DNA of 64,000 nucleotides from Rhodococcus sp. KRD162 (GTDB lineage: Bacteria; Actinomycetota; Actinomycetes; Mycobacteriales; Mycobacteriaceae). The stretch spans positions 364,944-428,943 of the forward strand of contig NZ_JABFAU010000013.1 of the NCBI RefSeq assembly GCF_017168335.1, given 5' to 3'. The notes beneath the pieces are model-generated. The model searched no databases. It was not told the DNA's origin and was given only the letters and a program-made list of their open reading frames with translations. Of this stretch, positions 7,988 through 16,871 are shown piece after piece. The first letter of the stretch is position 1. Each line of letters opens with the position of its first letter. The position numbers were made by a program, and so were the translations under genes.

Positions 7988-9187
7988 GTGGCCGAAGTAT
8001 TTCTCGTTGCCGGAGCACGCACCCCGCACGGACGCTACGGCGGAGCCCTGGCGTCAGTACGCCCCGACGATCTCGCCGGGCTCGTCGTCGCCGAAGCCGT
8101 CCGGCGAGCAGGTGTTCCCGCCGATCGCATCGACGAGGTGATTCTGGGTGCCGCGAACCAGGCAGGCGAGGACAATCGGGACGTGGCCAGGATGGCCGTC
8201 CTGCTCGCGGGACTGCCGAACACGGTGCCCGGCTACACCGTCAACCGCCTGTGCGCGAGCGGACTGACAGCAGTGGCGAACGCTGCCAGCACCATTCGCA
8301 GCGGCGAGGCCGAGGTCATCGTCGCCGGCGGCGTCGAATCGATGACCCGAGCGCCCTGGGTCATGGCCAAGCCGGGAACTGCCTGGGCAAAGCCGGGAGA
8401 GGTCTTCGATACGGCGCTCGGCTGGCGATTCACCAATCCGAGCTTCGCCTCGCACGACGCAGGGACCGATCCCACGATCACGCTGTCGATGGGCGAAACC
8501 GCCGAAGAGGTCGCGTTCAGTGAGGGAATCACCCGAGCGGAATCCGACGCCTTCGCCTTCCGCAGCCAGCAGCGTGCCATCGCCGCTCAGGATGCGGGAC
8601 GCTTCGCCGACGAGATCGTGCCCGTCAGCACCAAGAACGGCGAGGTCACCGAGGACGAGACTCCGCGACGCGGAACCACACTCGACAAGCTCGGCACCTT
8701 GAAGACCGTCTTCCGCAAGGACGGCATCGTCACCGCCGGAACGTCGTCACCGTTCACCGACGGCGCATCGGCGCTGGTGGTGGCCTCGGAGGAAGCCGTG
8801 CGCAAGTACGGCCTCGAGGTTCGCGGCCGCATCGTCACCAGCGCGAGCGCCGGCATCGCGCCGCACATCATGGGGCTCGGGCCGGTGCCCTCCACACAGA
8901 AGGCGCTCACGCGCGCCGGGTGGTCGGTCGAGGACCTCGGTGCCGTCGAACTCAACGAGGCCTTCGCGGCACAGTCCCTCGGTGTCATCCGCCAGCTGAA
9001 ACTCGACGAGGACATCGTCAATGCCGACGGCGGTGCCATCGCCCTCGGCCACCCTCTCGGTTCGTCCGGTGCTCGAATTCTGCTGACGCTGCTGGGCCGG
9101 ATGGAACGTGAGAACGCGTCCCGCGGCCTCGCGACGCTGTGTGTCGGCGTCGGCCAGGGCGTGTCGATGCTGATCGAGGCACCGTGA
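7988..9187 (+). CDS. paaJ: PaaJ 3-oxoadipyl-CoA / 3-oxo-5,6-dehydrosuberyl-CoA thiolase
   Basis: A 399-residue thiolase with a GTG start. The acyl-accepting Cys89 is in VNRLCASGL, and the C-terminal GHPLGSSGARI and LCVGVGQGVSM supply the catalytic His and second Cys. In the phenylacetate pathway it cleaves the 3-oxo intermediates to acetyl-CoA and, finally, succinyl-CoA. It is the first gene of the paaJ-paaF-paaH-paaG operon and overlaps paaF by a GTGA. General fatty-acid thiolases look similar, so the assignment relies partly on context. Confidence 0.92.
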   Translation: MAEVFLVAGARTPHGRYGGALASVRPDDLAGLVVAEAVRRAGVPADRIDEVILGAANQAGEDNRDVARMAVLLAGLPNTVPGYTVNRLCASGLTAVANAASTIRSGEAEVIVAGGVESMTRAPWVMAKPGTAWAKPGEVFDTALGWRFTNPSFASHDAGTDPTITLSMGETAEEVAFSEGITRAESDAFAFRSQQRAIAAQDAGRFADEIVPVSTKNGEVTEDETPRRGTTLDKLGTLKTVFRKDGIVTAGTSSPFTDGASALVVASEEAVRKYGLEVRGRIVTSASAGIAPHIMGLGPVPSTQKALTRAGWSVEDLGAVELNEAFAAQSLGVIRQLKLDEDIVNADGGAIALGHPLGSSGARILLTLLGRMERENASRGLATLCVGVGQGVSMLIEAP

Positions 9188-9906
9188 ACACGCTTGTCGT
9201 CGAGGAATCGACGGATCGCGTCACCGTGACGTTGGCACGGGAGAAGCAGCGCAATGCCATCGACGCCGAGATGATCGGTGAGCTACACCAGGTGTGCGCG
9301 CTCGTCGAGCAGGATCCCAGGATCGTGGTCCTGACCGGGGCGGGAGAGCACTTCGCCGGCGGTGCCGACATCAACCAGTTGCGGGCCCGTACCCGGGAGG
9401 ACGCACTGCGCGGCATCAACAGAAACCTGTTCGATCGCTTCGCCGCACTGCCCCTGCCCACGATCGCAGCCGTCAGCGGCTACGCCCTCGGCGGCGGAGC
9501 CGAACTGTCCTACGCGTGCGATATTCGCATCGCGTCACCCTCGGCGGTGTTCGGCAATCCCGAACCGGGACTGGGCATCATGGCGGCCGCGGGAGCCAGC
9601 TACCGGCTGCCGACGCTGGTGGGAGCATCGGTGGCCAAGCAAGTACTGCTCGGTGGCCGAACGCTCGACGCCAACGCAGCTCTGCGCGCGGGTCTGGTGC
9701 TCGAGATCGTCGACGAGCCGCTCGCCGCCGCGCATGCCCTCGCGGATCGTATTGCGAGACAGGCCCCCTTGGCGTTGACCCTGACGAAGAAGATTGTCGA
9801 TGCGCCCGGTTCACACCCCTGGGCCGACGACATCGCCCAGGCCGTGCTGTTCGAGACCGAAGACAAACAACGCCGGATGACGGCATTTCTGGAGAAGAGA
9901 AAATGA
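9184..9906 (+). CDS. paaF: PaaF 2,3-dehydroadipyl-CoA hydratase
   Basis: A 240-residue enoyl-CoA hydratase of the crotonase family. The oxyanion-hole region HFAGGADINQLRA is near 56 and GYALGGGAELSYACD near 100; the catalytic glutamate region is NPEPGLGIMAAAG near 127. The GTG start at 9184 overlaps the thiolase stop; a longer upstream frame is thiolase sequence. It hydrates 2,3-dehydroadipyl-CoA, the step before PaaH. Its stop overlaps the paaH ATG. Confidence 0.9.
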   Translation: MNTLVVEESTDRVTVTLAREKQRNAIDAEMIGELHQVCALVEQDPRIVVLTGAGEHFAGGADINQLRARTREDALRGINRNLFDRFAALPLPTIAAVSGYALGGGAELSYACDIRIASPSAVFGNPEPGLGIMAAAGASYRLPTLVGASVAKQVLLGGRTLDANAALRAGLVLEIVDEPLAAAHALADRIARQAPLALTLTKKIVDAPGSHPWADDIAQAVLFETEDKQRRMTAFLEKRK

Positions 9907-10777
9907 CAGTTCCCTCGAACGCAGGAGTGGAGCCCGCGGAGCGACCCGATCAGGTGGCCGTCGTCGGTGGTGGTCGCATGGGCGCGGGTATCGCGCAGGT
10001 CTTCGCGGCCCTCGGTTCCACCGTCGTCATCGCCGAATCGGGCGACCGGCAGGCCGCTCTCGGCCGGGTCTCGACCGGGCGCACGAGCGCGGCAAACTCA
10101 GCGAGGACCCCGCTGCGATTCTCGCGCGGGTCTCCACCGTCGCCGGGCCCGCGGAGCTGCCTGCCGAACTGGATCTGATCGTCGAGGCGGTACCCGAGAT
10201 CCCGTCGCTCAAGGTCGAGGTGCTCGCTCTCGTCGACACGATCGCCGGGCCCGATACCGTCATCGCGTCGAACACGAGCTCGATCTCCATCGCCGAACTC
10301 GGTGCAGCACTGAGCGATCCGAGCCGCTTCATCGGCATGCACTTCTTCAACCCGGTACCGGCGTCGACGCTCGTCGAGATCGTGCGCGCCCCGGCCACCT
10401 CCGCCGACGTGGTCGAGCGAGTACGGACGTGGGTGTCGCTGCTCGGCAAGAACGAGGTGCTCGTCAACGACTCCCCCGGTTTTGCTACCTCACGCCTCGG
10501 AGTCTGCCTCGGTCTCGAAGCCATTCGAATGTTGGAGGAGGGCGTCGCCGACGCCGAATCCATCGACCGAGCCATGGAGCTCGGCTACAAACATCCGATG
10601 GGGCCGCTCCGGTCCACCGACCTCGTGGGCTTGGACGTCCGGCTCGCGATCGCCGAACACCTGGCGTCGACCCTCGGCGACAGGTTCACTCCCCCGCAAC
10701 TGCTGCGAGAGATGGTTGCTCGCGGCGATATCGGACGCAAGTCCGGCCGCGGCTTTCACGATTGGACGAACGCATGA
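9903..10777 (+). pseudogene. paaH: PaaH 3-hydroxyadipyl-CoA dehydrogenase, one-base frameshift
   Basis: The product would be a 291-residue 3-hydroxyacyl-CoA dehydrogenase. The N-terminal NAD site (VAVVGGGRMGAGIAQVFAALG) reads from ATG 9903. The rest (LDRAHERGKLSED, LDLIVEAVPEIPSLK, SNTSSISIAELG, GMHFFNPVPAST, NDSPGFATSRLG) reads in the frame one base earlier. The switch lies at about 10060-10076. The total length becomes divisible by three if one base is restored, so a single-base deletion is the simplest explanation. As given, translation from ATG 9903 ends near 10178, and only a GTG at 10220 could restart. This may be a sequencing error, since the flanking operon is intact. It overlaps paaG by ATGA. 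Confidence 0.85.
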
Positions 10778-11544
10778 CGGTACGGTTCGACATCACCGGC
10801 GGCCTTGCGACCATCACCCTCGCGCGCCCCGAGGCTCACAATGCCCTCGACGTCGAGACGAAGCTCGCATTGGCGGAGGCGGTCCAGAGCGCCGCTGCAC
10901 CGGGTGTGCGCGCGGTACTGATCACCGCAGAGGGCAAGAACTTCTGCGTCGGCCAGGATCTCGGCGAGCACGTCACTGCACTCGAGGCCGACCCGGCCAC
11001 AGCGATGGATACCGTCGGCGAGCATTACAACCCGGTCATCCGAGGGCTCGCTGCCCTCGAGGTGCCGATCGTTGTCGCCATTCCCGGTGCGTGCGTCGGC
11101 GCGGGTCTGGGGATCGCACTCGCCGGAGACATCCGAGTCGCGGGCACCAAGTCCTCCTTCGCGACGGCGTTCACCGGCATCGCCCTGGCCAGCGACTCGG
11201 GATTGAGCTACACATTGGTCGAGGCACTGGGATCGAGCCGGGCCGCGGGTCTGATGCTGCTCGGCGATCGGGTTACCGCCGCGCAAGCCCTCGACTGGGG
11301 TTTGGTGCACCGCGTCGTCGACGACGCAGACGTGCTCGAGACCGCACACACGCTGGCCGCGTCACTCGCAGCCGGACCGACACAGGCCTACAAGCAGGTC
11401 AAGTCGCTGATCGCTCGATCCGGACTGTCCGACGCCTTGGACCGCGAAGCGCAGGCACAGACCGAACTGGGCCAGACGCAGGACCACAAGGCTGCCGTCG
11501 ACGCGTTCCTGTCCAAAAAGAGAGCCTCCTTCGTCGGCATGTGA
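10774..11544 (+). CDS. paaG: PaaG 1,2-epoxyphenylacetyl-CoA isomerase
   Basis: A 256-residue crotonase-fold protein. KNFCVGQDLGEHVTALEAD near 48-66 is typical of PaaG, where an aspartate replaces the usual hydratase residue, and PGACVGAGLGIALAGDIRVAG follows near 105. PaaG converts the ring epoxide to the seven-membered oxepin-CoA, the substrate of PaaZ. It starts at ATG 10774, overlapping the end of paaH, and closes the first paa operon. Its stop codon lies inside a hairpin repeat element. Confidence 0.9.
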   Translation: MTVRFDITGGLATITLARPEAHNALDVETKLALAEAVQSAAAPGVRAVLITAEGKNFCVGQDLGEHVTALEADPATAMDTVGEHYNPVIRGLAALEVPIVVAIPGACVGAGLGIALAGDIRVAGTKSSFATAFTGIALASDSGLSYTLVEALGSSRAAGLMLLGDRVTAAQALDWGLVHRVVDDADVLETAHTLAASLAAGPTQAYKQVKSLIARSGLSDALDREAQAQTELGQTQDHKAAVDAFLSKKRASFVGM

Positions 11545-11583
11545 GCGGAAGTTCGACCCCTGCTACGAATTTCCGCGCACGTG
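11538..11583. repeat. REP-like hairpin element, copy 1
   Basis: An imperfect inverted repeat starting CATGTGAGCGGAAGTTCG and ending TTTCCGCGCACGTG, with CTACGAA between. It resembles the element at 41245-41288 over most of its length. It spans the paaG stop codon and could fold into a hairpin at the transcript end. Confidence 0.55.
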
Positions 11584-11634
11584 CGGCGAAGCCGCTCTTG
11601 TGCCAGGGGTCACTTCGATGCATACTGGTTACCA

Positions 11635-11648
11635 ACCGATCATTCGGT
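11635..11648 (-). promoter_or_regulatory. PaaR-type operator core D
   Basis: On the minus strand it reads ACCGAATGATCGGT and is followed by a further TGGT half. It lies 17 bases before the paaA start, where it would overlap the promoter of the paaABCDE-paaK operon. Confidence 0.75.
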
Positions 11649-11664
11649 AATGAAAGTAGGACTT

Positions 11665-12627
11665 ATGACCACGTCAACCACCTTGTCGACCGAGACGCTG
11701 CAGGACGAGTTCGACGAGACCGTCGCCCGCGAACAGCGCATCGAGCCGCGAGACTGGATGCCCGAGGGCTACCGCAAGTCGCTCGTTCGCCAGATCGCTC
11801 AGCACGCGCACTCCGAGATCATCGGCATGCAACCCGAGGGCAACTGGCTCACCCGTGCACCGTCGTTGCGACGCAAGGCGATCCTGATGGCCAAGGTGCA
11901 GGACGAAGCCGGTCACGGCCTCTACCTCTACTCTGCCGCGGAGACACTCGGAGCAGACCGTGCCGACCTGACGGTCAAACTCATCGAGGGCAAGCAGAAG
12001 TACTCCTCGATCTTCAACTACCCCACCCTGACGTACGCCGATGTCGGCACCATCGGCTGGCTGGTCGACGGTGCGGCGATCTGCAATCAAGTTCCCTTGT
12101 GCCGCAGCAGCTTCGGCCCGTATGCGCGCGCGATGATCCGCGTCTGCAAAGAAGAGTCGTTCCACCAGCGCCAAGGATACGAACTGCTGGCGACCATGAT
12201 GCGCGGCACCGACGAACAACGTGCCATGGTTCAGGAATCGGTGAACCGGTGGTGGTGGCCGGCTCTGATGATGTTCGGCCCGCCGGACGACGAGTCACCC
12301 AACACCGAGCAGTCCATGAAGTGGGGCATCAAGCGGCACACCAACGACGAACTGCGCCAACGCTTCGTCGACATGTCCATCCCGCAGGCGAAGGCGCTGG
12401 GCGTCACCTTTCCCGACCCGGACCTGAAGTGGAACGAAGAACGCAAGGCGCATGATTTCGGCGAGCCCGACTGGTCCGAGTTCATGCAGGTGATCAAGGG
12501 TAACGGTGCCGCCAACGTCGAACGCATCGCGAACCGTCGAGCAGCCCACGACGGCGGAGCATGGGTCCGCGAGGCCGCGACCGCATTCGCCGCCCGTCAG
12601 CAAACACAGAGGAACGCAGCATCATGA
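11665..12627 (+). CDS. paaA: PaaA, catalytic subunit of phenylacetyl-CoA 1,2-epoxidase
   Basis: A 320-residue diiron oxygenase subunit. Helical iron-ligand motifs are visible at [13 protein letters not shown] (about 77-89) and [15 protein letters not shown] (about 161-175). PaaA with PaaC forms the core of the multicomponent monooxygenase that epoxidises the ring of phenylacetyl-CoA. I take ATG 11665, with the ribosome site AGTAGGA just upstream, over an ATG five codons earlier. It overlaps paaB by ATGA. Confidence 0.95.
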   Translation: MTTSTTLSTETLQDEFDETVAREQRIEPRDWMPEGYRKSLVRQIAQHAHSEIIGMQPEGNWLTRAPSLRRKAILMAKVQDEAGHGLYLYSAAETLGADRADLTVKLIEGKQKYSSIFNYPTLTYADVGTIGWLVDGAAICNQVPLCRSSFGPYARAMIRVCKEESFHQRQGYELLATMMRGTDEQRAMVQESVNRWWWPALMMFGPPDDESPNTEQSMKWGIKRHTNDELRQRFVDMSIPQAKALGVTFPDPDLKWNEERKAHDFGEPDWSEFMQVIKGNGAANVERIANRRAAHDGGAWVREAATAFAARQQTQRNAAS

Positions 12628-13001
12628 GGAGCCAAGAAAAGTACCCGAGCACCGCCGAAGGCGGCCACGGCGCAGTCCCCACCGAGAACGTCCCGGTCGA
12701 GCCGAAAAGGGAAGCAGTCAAAGCAGATTGGCCCTTGTACGAGGTATTTCTCAGGGGCAAGCGCGGCCTGAACCATGTACACGTCGGCTCACTCCACGCA
12801 GCCGACGACCACATGGCACTGCGGCACGCGCGCGACGTCTACACCCGTCGCAACGAAGGCGTCAGCATCTGGGTCGTCCCGTCCAACACGATCGTCGCAT
12901 CGTCGCCGTCGGAAAAGGATCCGTTCTTCGCGCCGAGCGGCGACAAGGTCTATCGCCACCCGACGTTCTACGAGATCCCCGACAACGTCCCCCACATGTA
13001 A
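12624..13001 (+). CDS. paaB: PaaB, epoxidase structural subunit
   Basis: A 125-residue PaaB protein. The core from [24 protein letters not shown] onward, [24 protein letters not shown] and the ending [16 protein letters not shown] are family hallmarks. The first 35 residues are a charged, disordered-looking extension longer than in enterobacterial PaaB. It bridges PaaAC dimers in the epoxidase. The start is fixed by the ATGA overlap with paaA. Confidence 0.95.
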   Translation: MRSQEKYPSTAEGGHGAVPTENVPVEPKREAVKADWPLYEVFLRGKRGLNHVHVGSLHAADDHMALRHARDVYTRRNEGVSIWVVPSNTIVASSPSEKDPFFAPSGDKVYRHPTFYEIPDNVPHM

Positions 13002-13028
13002 GACCCACTTCCCAGAGGACAAGCACTG

Positions 13029-13946
13029 ATGACTGATCACGACAACGCTTACGAAGGCCTCGTCGACGAGGATTCGCACGGGCAGTGGGCATTCGGGACG
13101 AGTTTCGACGACCCGCTCGCAGGTGTGGACACCACCGTCCCCGATGACGTCGACCTCGAAGCCCTTGCCGCGTACTGCCTCATGCTGGGCGACGATGCGC
13201 TGATCAGCTCGCAGCGCTTGGCCGAGTGGAGCACGCGCGCGCCGGAACTCGAAGAGGAAGTGGCTCTGGCCAACGTCGGCCTCGACCTGCTCGGGCAGGC
13301 ACGGCTGCTGCTGGCGCGTGCCGCTGCTGCGGATCGCACGACCGTGCCGTTCGTCTCGGATACCTCGCCCGCACCGTCGGAGGACGCGCTGGCGTTCTTC
13401 CGAGACGAGGCAGACTTCCGCAACGTACGGCTCACCGAGCTCGACAACGGCGACTTCGCGAAATCGCAGGTTCGCCTGCTGGTGTTCTCGACGTGGCGTC
13501 TGGCCGTGTTCGCTCGTCTGACCGAGTCCCGCGATCCCGTTCTCGCCGCAGTTGCGAACAAGGGTGTCAAAGAGCTGACCTACCACCGTGACTACGCGGC
13601 CCGTTGGGTCGTCACCCTCGGTTGCGGCACCGACGAATCGAAGCGACGTGTCCGTGAGGCCGTGTCGCGGATCTGGCCGTACATCGGCGAGCTGTTCCTC
13701 CCCACGGACGAGGAGATCGCACTCGCGAAGGTCGGTGTCGCCGTCGATCCGCGCGAAGTCCGCGAAGAATTCGATTCCGTTCTGGCACAGGTATTACACG
13801 CCGCAGAACTCGAAGCACCCGAGGGCAGGTCGGTCGGCACGATCGGCGGCCGCGGTGGACGACGCGGCATCCACACCGAAGCATTCGGACCACTGATCGC
13901 CGAGATGCAGGTCGTGGCCAGGGCGCATCCGGAGGGAGTCTGGTGA
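13029..13946 (+). CDS. paaC: PaaC, epoxidase structural subunit
   Basis: A 305-residue ferritin-like subunit, the non-catalytic partner of PaaA. Recognisable stretches are LAAYCLMLGDDALISSQRLAEW near 50, EEVALANVGLDLLGQARLLL near 78 and the ending HTEAFGPLIAEMQ. The N-terminal 40 residues are an acidic extension. A ribosome site (AGAGGACAAG) precedes ATG 13029. It overlaps paaD by GTGA. Confidence 0.94.
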   Translation: MTDHDNAYEGLVDEDSHGQWAFGTSFDDPLAGVDTTVPDDVDLEALAAYCLMLGDDALISSQRLAEWSTRAPELEEEVALANVGLDLLGQARLLLARAAAADRTTVPFVSDTSPAPSEDALAFFRDEADFRNVRLTELDNGDFAKSQVRLLVFSTWRLAVFARLTESRDPVLAAVANKGVKELTYHRDYAARWVVTLGCGTDESKRRVREAVSRIWPYIGELFLPTDEEIALAKVGVAVDPREVREEFDSVLAQVLHAAELEAPEGRSVGTIGGRGGRRGIHTEAFGPLIAEMQVVARAHPEGVW

Positions 13947-14449
13947 CCACACTGCAACGAACGGCACGAGAGATCGCCGCCACCGTGCTCGATCCCGAGA
14001 TGCCGCTGCTCACCCTCGACGATCTCGGCGTGCTGCGTGACGTCGAAGTCCGCGAGGACGGAAGCGTGCTCGTCACCATCACCCCGACGTACTCGGGTTG
14101 CCCGGCGATGGCCACGATGCGCGACGACATCGAGCACAAGCTCATCGACCACGGCTACCCGGACGTCGAGATCGTCACCAGCCTGTCTCCCCCGTGGAGC
14201 ACCGACTGGATTTCCGAAGACGGCCTACGCAAGCTCCGCGAGACCGGCTATTCCACCCCTGGTCCGGCGCCGTCCCGCGCGTCCGGGCCGGTTCCCCTCA
14301 CCCTCACCGTCAAGCCGCGGCAGCTCACCTGCCCGCTGTGCGGTTCCACCGATACCCGTCTGACATCCGAATTCGGCGCGACGCTGTGCAAGGCCCAATA
14401 CCGGTGCGACGATTGCCTCGAGCCCTTCGACCACGTGAAGGAAATCTGA
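13943..14449 (+). CDS. paaD: PaaD, iron-sulfur assembly protein of the epoxidase
   Basis: A 168-residue protein with a GTG start. Residues 1-100 are a MIP18/DUF59-type domain (DPEMPLLTLDDLGVLRDV and ITPTYSGCPAM). The C-terminal end is a zinc-ribbon-like module with CPLCGSTDT near 129 and a second cysteine pair, YRCDDCLEPF, near 153. PaaD is thought to help mature the iron-sulfur cluster of PaaE or the diiron centre. Its stop overlaps the paaE start by one base. Confidence 0.93.
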   Translation: MTTLQRTAREIAATVLDPEMPLLTLDDLGVLRDVEVREDGSVLVTITPTYSGCPAMATMRDDIEHKLIDHGYPDVEIVTSLSPPWSTDWISEDGLRKLRETGYSTPGPAPSRASGPVPLTLTVKPRQLTCPLCGSTDTRLTSEFGATLCKAQYRCDDCLEPFDHVKEI

Positions 14450-15543
14450 TGACCGTCACTGCCGAGCCCGCGCAGAAAAAACTGCGGAACAAGCCCTTTC
14501 ACACGCTGACGGTCGCAGACGTCGAGTCGCTGTGTGACGACGCCGTGGCCGTCACCTTCGAGGTGCCCGAGGAACTGCGCGCGGAGTTCGACTTCAAGCC
14601 CGGCCAATCGCTGATGCTCAGCCGCACCGTCGACGGCGTCGAGCACCGTCGCTCCTACTCCATCTGCGCACCGGTCGGCACGCGCCCTCGTGTGGGTGTC
14701 CGGGAAGTATCCGGCGGATTGTTCTCGTCCTGGCTGGTCCACGACGTCAAGGCCGGTGACCGTATCGACGTGCAGGGCCCGACCGGCTCGTTTCACGCCG
14801 ATCCCACCGAGGCAGGCAGGCACGTCCTGATCGCCGCGGGCTCGGGCATCACCCCGATGCTGTCGATCGCGGCCTCGGTCCTCGCCAACCCGGACGCCGA
14901 AGTTGTTCTGCTCTATGGAAATCGGCGGACTCGAACGGTGATGTTCGCCGAGGAGATCGCCGATCTGAAGGACCGATACGGCAGCAGATTGGACGTCATC
15001 CATGTGCTGTCCAGGGAGCCTCGCGAGGTCGAACTGTTCAGCGGCAGACTCGACGCCGAACGACTACGCGAGATTCTCGACACCGTCGTCGCGACCCCGG
15101 ACATCGATCATTTCTGGCTGTGCGGCCCGTTCGGAATGGTCACCGATGCCCAGCAGGTTCTCGGGGACCTGGGCGTGGACAAGGCCAGCATCCACGCGGA
15201 GCTGTTCTACGTCGACGACGTACCCCCGCCTCAGGAGAAGCACCGTGAGCCGGGTATCACCGGCCCGAGCAGTGAGGTCACGATCATCCTCGACGGCCGC
15301 GAGGTGAAAGGTGCACTACCTCAGGACGAGTCGATCCTCGATTCGGCCGAACAGCTGCGCTCGGATCTGCCGTTCGCATGCAAGGGCGGAGTGTGTGGCA
15401 CGTGCCGGGCGAAGGTCACCTCCGGCGAGGCCGACATGCGTCGCAATTACGCGCTCGAAGCAAACGAAGTCGACGCCGGCTTCGTGCTCACCTGCCAGAC
15501 CTTCCCCGTCAGCGACACCGTCACCGTCGACTTCGACGCCTGA
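14449..15543 (+). CDS. paaE: PaaE, epoxidase reductase
   Basis: A 364-residue reductase that passes electrons from NAD(P)H to PaaA. The FAD-binding site RRSYSICAP is near 66, and the nucleotide site AAGSGITPMLS follows. A C-terminal plant-type [2Fe-2S] ferredoxin domain has CKGGVCGTC at about 311-319 and a fourth Cys near 350. Domain order and length match PaaE. The start ATG 14449 shares one base with the paaD stop. Confidence 0.95.
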   Translation: MTVTAEPAQKKLRNKPFHTLTVADVESLCDDAVAVTFEVPEELRAEFDFKPGQSLMLSRTVDGVEHRRSYSICAPVGTRPRVGVREVSGGLFSSWLVHDVKAGDRIDVQGPTGSFHADPTEAGRHVLIAAGSGITPMLSIAASVLANPDAEVVLLYGNRRTRTVMFAEEIADLKDRYGSRLDVIHVLSREPREVELFSGRLDAERLREILDTVVATPDIDHFWLCGPFGMVTDAQQVLGDLGVDKASIHAELFYVDDVPPPQEKHREPGITGPSSEVTIILDGREVKGALPQDESILDSAEQLRSDLPFACKGGVCGTCRAKVTSGEADMRRNYALEANEVDAGFVLTCQTFPVSDTVTVDFDA

Positions 15544-15562
15544 GAGATACGAGAGAGCAATC

Positions 15563-16870
15563 ATGACCAGTGTGCTGTCCGCCCCCACAGACACCCCCGA
15601 CATCGAGTTCGCGTCCCGAGATCGGATCTCCACTCTCCAGTTGCAACGACTGCAGTGGTCTCTGCAGCACGCCTACGACAACGTCGCGCACTACAAGAAG
15701 GCCTTCGACGCTGCCGGGGTACATCCGACCGATCTGAAGGACCTGTCGGATCTCGCGAAGTTCCCGTTCACCGCCAAGGCCGATCTGCGCGAGAACTATC
15801 CGTTCGGCATGGTCGCAGTTCCGCAGAACCAGGTCTCGCGCATTCACGCGTCCTCGGGCACGACCGGTCGTCCCACCGTCGTCGGCTACACCGCGAACGA
15901 CATCGGCAATTGGGCGGACCTCGTCGCGCGCAGCCTTCGCGCAGCCGGCGTCAAGCCATCGGACAAGGTGCACGTGGCCTACGGATACGGACTGTTCACC
16001 GGCGGACTCGGGGCGCATTACGGCGCGGAACGTCTCGGATGCACGGTCATCCCCATGTCGGGCGGCATGACCGATCGGCAGATCCAGCTGATCGAGGACT
16101 TCGAGCCCGACGCCATCATGGTCACTCCGTCCTACATGCTCACGATCGTCGACGCGATGGTCGCCAAGGGCATCGATCCGGCGAAGACCTCACTGCGCAC
16201 CGGTGTCTTCGGCGCGGAGCCGTGGACCGAGGAGATGCGCAAGGAGATCGAGAAGACCCTCGACATGGACGCCGTCGACATCTACGGCCTGTCCGAGGTG
16301 ATGGGACCAGGTGTGGCGATGGAATGCGTCGAAACCAAGGACGGGCTCCACATTTGGGAGGATCATTTCTACCCGGAGGTCATCGACCCGGTGACCGGCG
16401 AAGTGCTGCCCGATGGTGAGGAGGGTGAGTTGGTGTTCACGTCCCTGTCCAAAGAGGCGATGCCGATCATCCGCTACCGCACCCGCGATCTGACCCGGCT
16501 GCTGCCAGGAACCGCCCGCACGATGCGTCGGATGCAGAAGGTCACCGGCCGCACCGACGACATGATCATTCTGCGCGGCGTCAACCTCTTCCCGACGCAG
16601 ATCGAGGAGCTGATTCTGACCGTCCCCGCTCTGGCACCGCAGTTCCAGTGTGTGCTCGAACGTGCCGGGCGCATGGACTCGATGACGGTCCTGGTCGAAG
16701 CCCGCCCCGAGGCGTCACTCGACAGCCATGCACCAGCAGCGGCGACGCTGAAGAAGCTGGTCAAGGATCGCATCGGCGTGTCCGTTGCGGTCGATGTCCT
16801 CGCACCGGCTGCGCTGGAGCGTTCCATCGGCAAAGCCCGCAGGCTGATCGACAACCGCCCAGCCGTATGA
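15563..16870 (+). CDS. paaK: PaaK phenylacetate-CoA ligase
   Basis: A 435-residue AMP-forming ligase that makes phenylacetyl-CoA, the first step of the pathway. The ATP-binding P-loop SSGTTGRPTVVGYT is near 96, and the later motifs IYGLSEVMGPGV and ITRTDDMIILRGVN-type region (GRTDDMIILRGVNLFPTQIE) are present. A purine-rich ribosome site (GAGAGA) precedes ATG 15563. It is the last enzyme gene of the paaA operon and ends one base before the AraC gene. Confidence 0.95.
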   Translation: MTSVLSAPTDTPDIEFASRDRISTLQLQRLQWSLQHAYDNVAHYKKAFDAAGVHPTDLKDLSDLAKFPFTAKADLRENYPFGMVAVPQNQVSRIHASSGTTGRPTVVGYTANDIGNWADLVARSLRAAGVKPSDKVHVAYGYGLFTGGLGAHYGAERLGCTVIPMSGGMTDRQIQLIEDFEPDAIMVTPSYMLTIVDAMVAKGIDPAKTSLRTGVFGAEPWTEEMRKEIEKTLDMDAVDIYGLSEVMGPGVAMECVETKDGLHIWEDHFYPEVIDPVTGEVLPDGEEGELVFTSLSKEAMPIIRYRTRDLTRLLPGTARTMRRMQKVTGRTDDMIILRGVNLFPTQIEELILTVPALAPQFQCVLERAGRMDSMTVLVEARPEASLDSHAPAAATLKKLVKDRIGVSVAVDVLAPAALERSIGKARRLIDNRPAV

Positions 16871-16871
16871 C

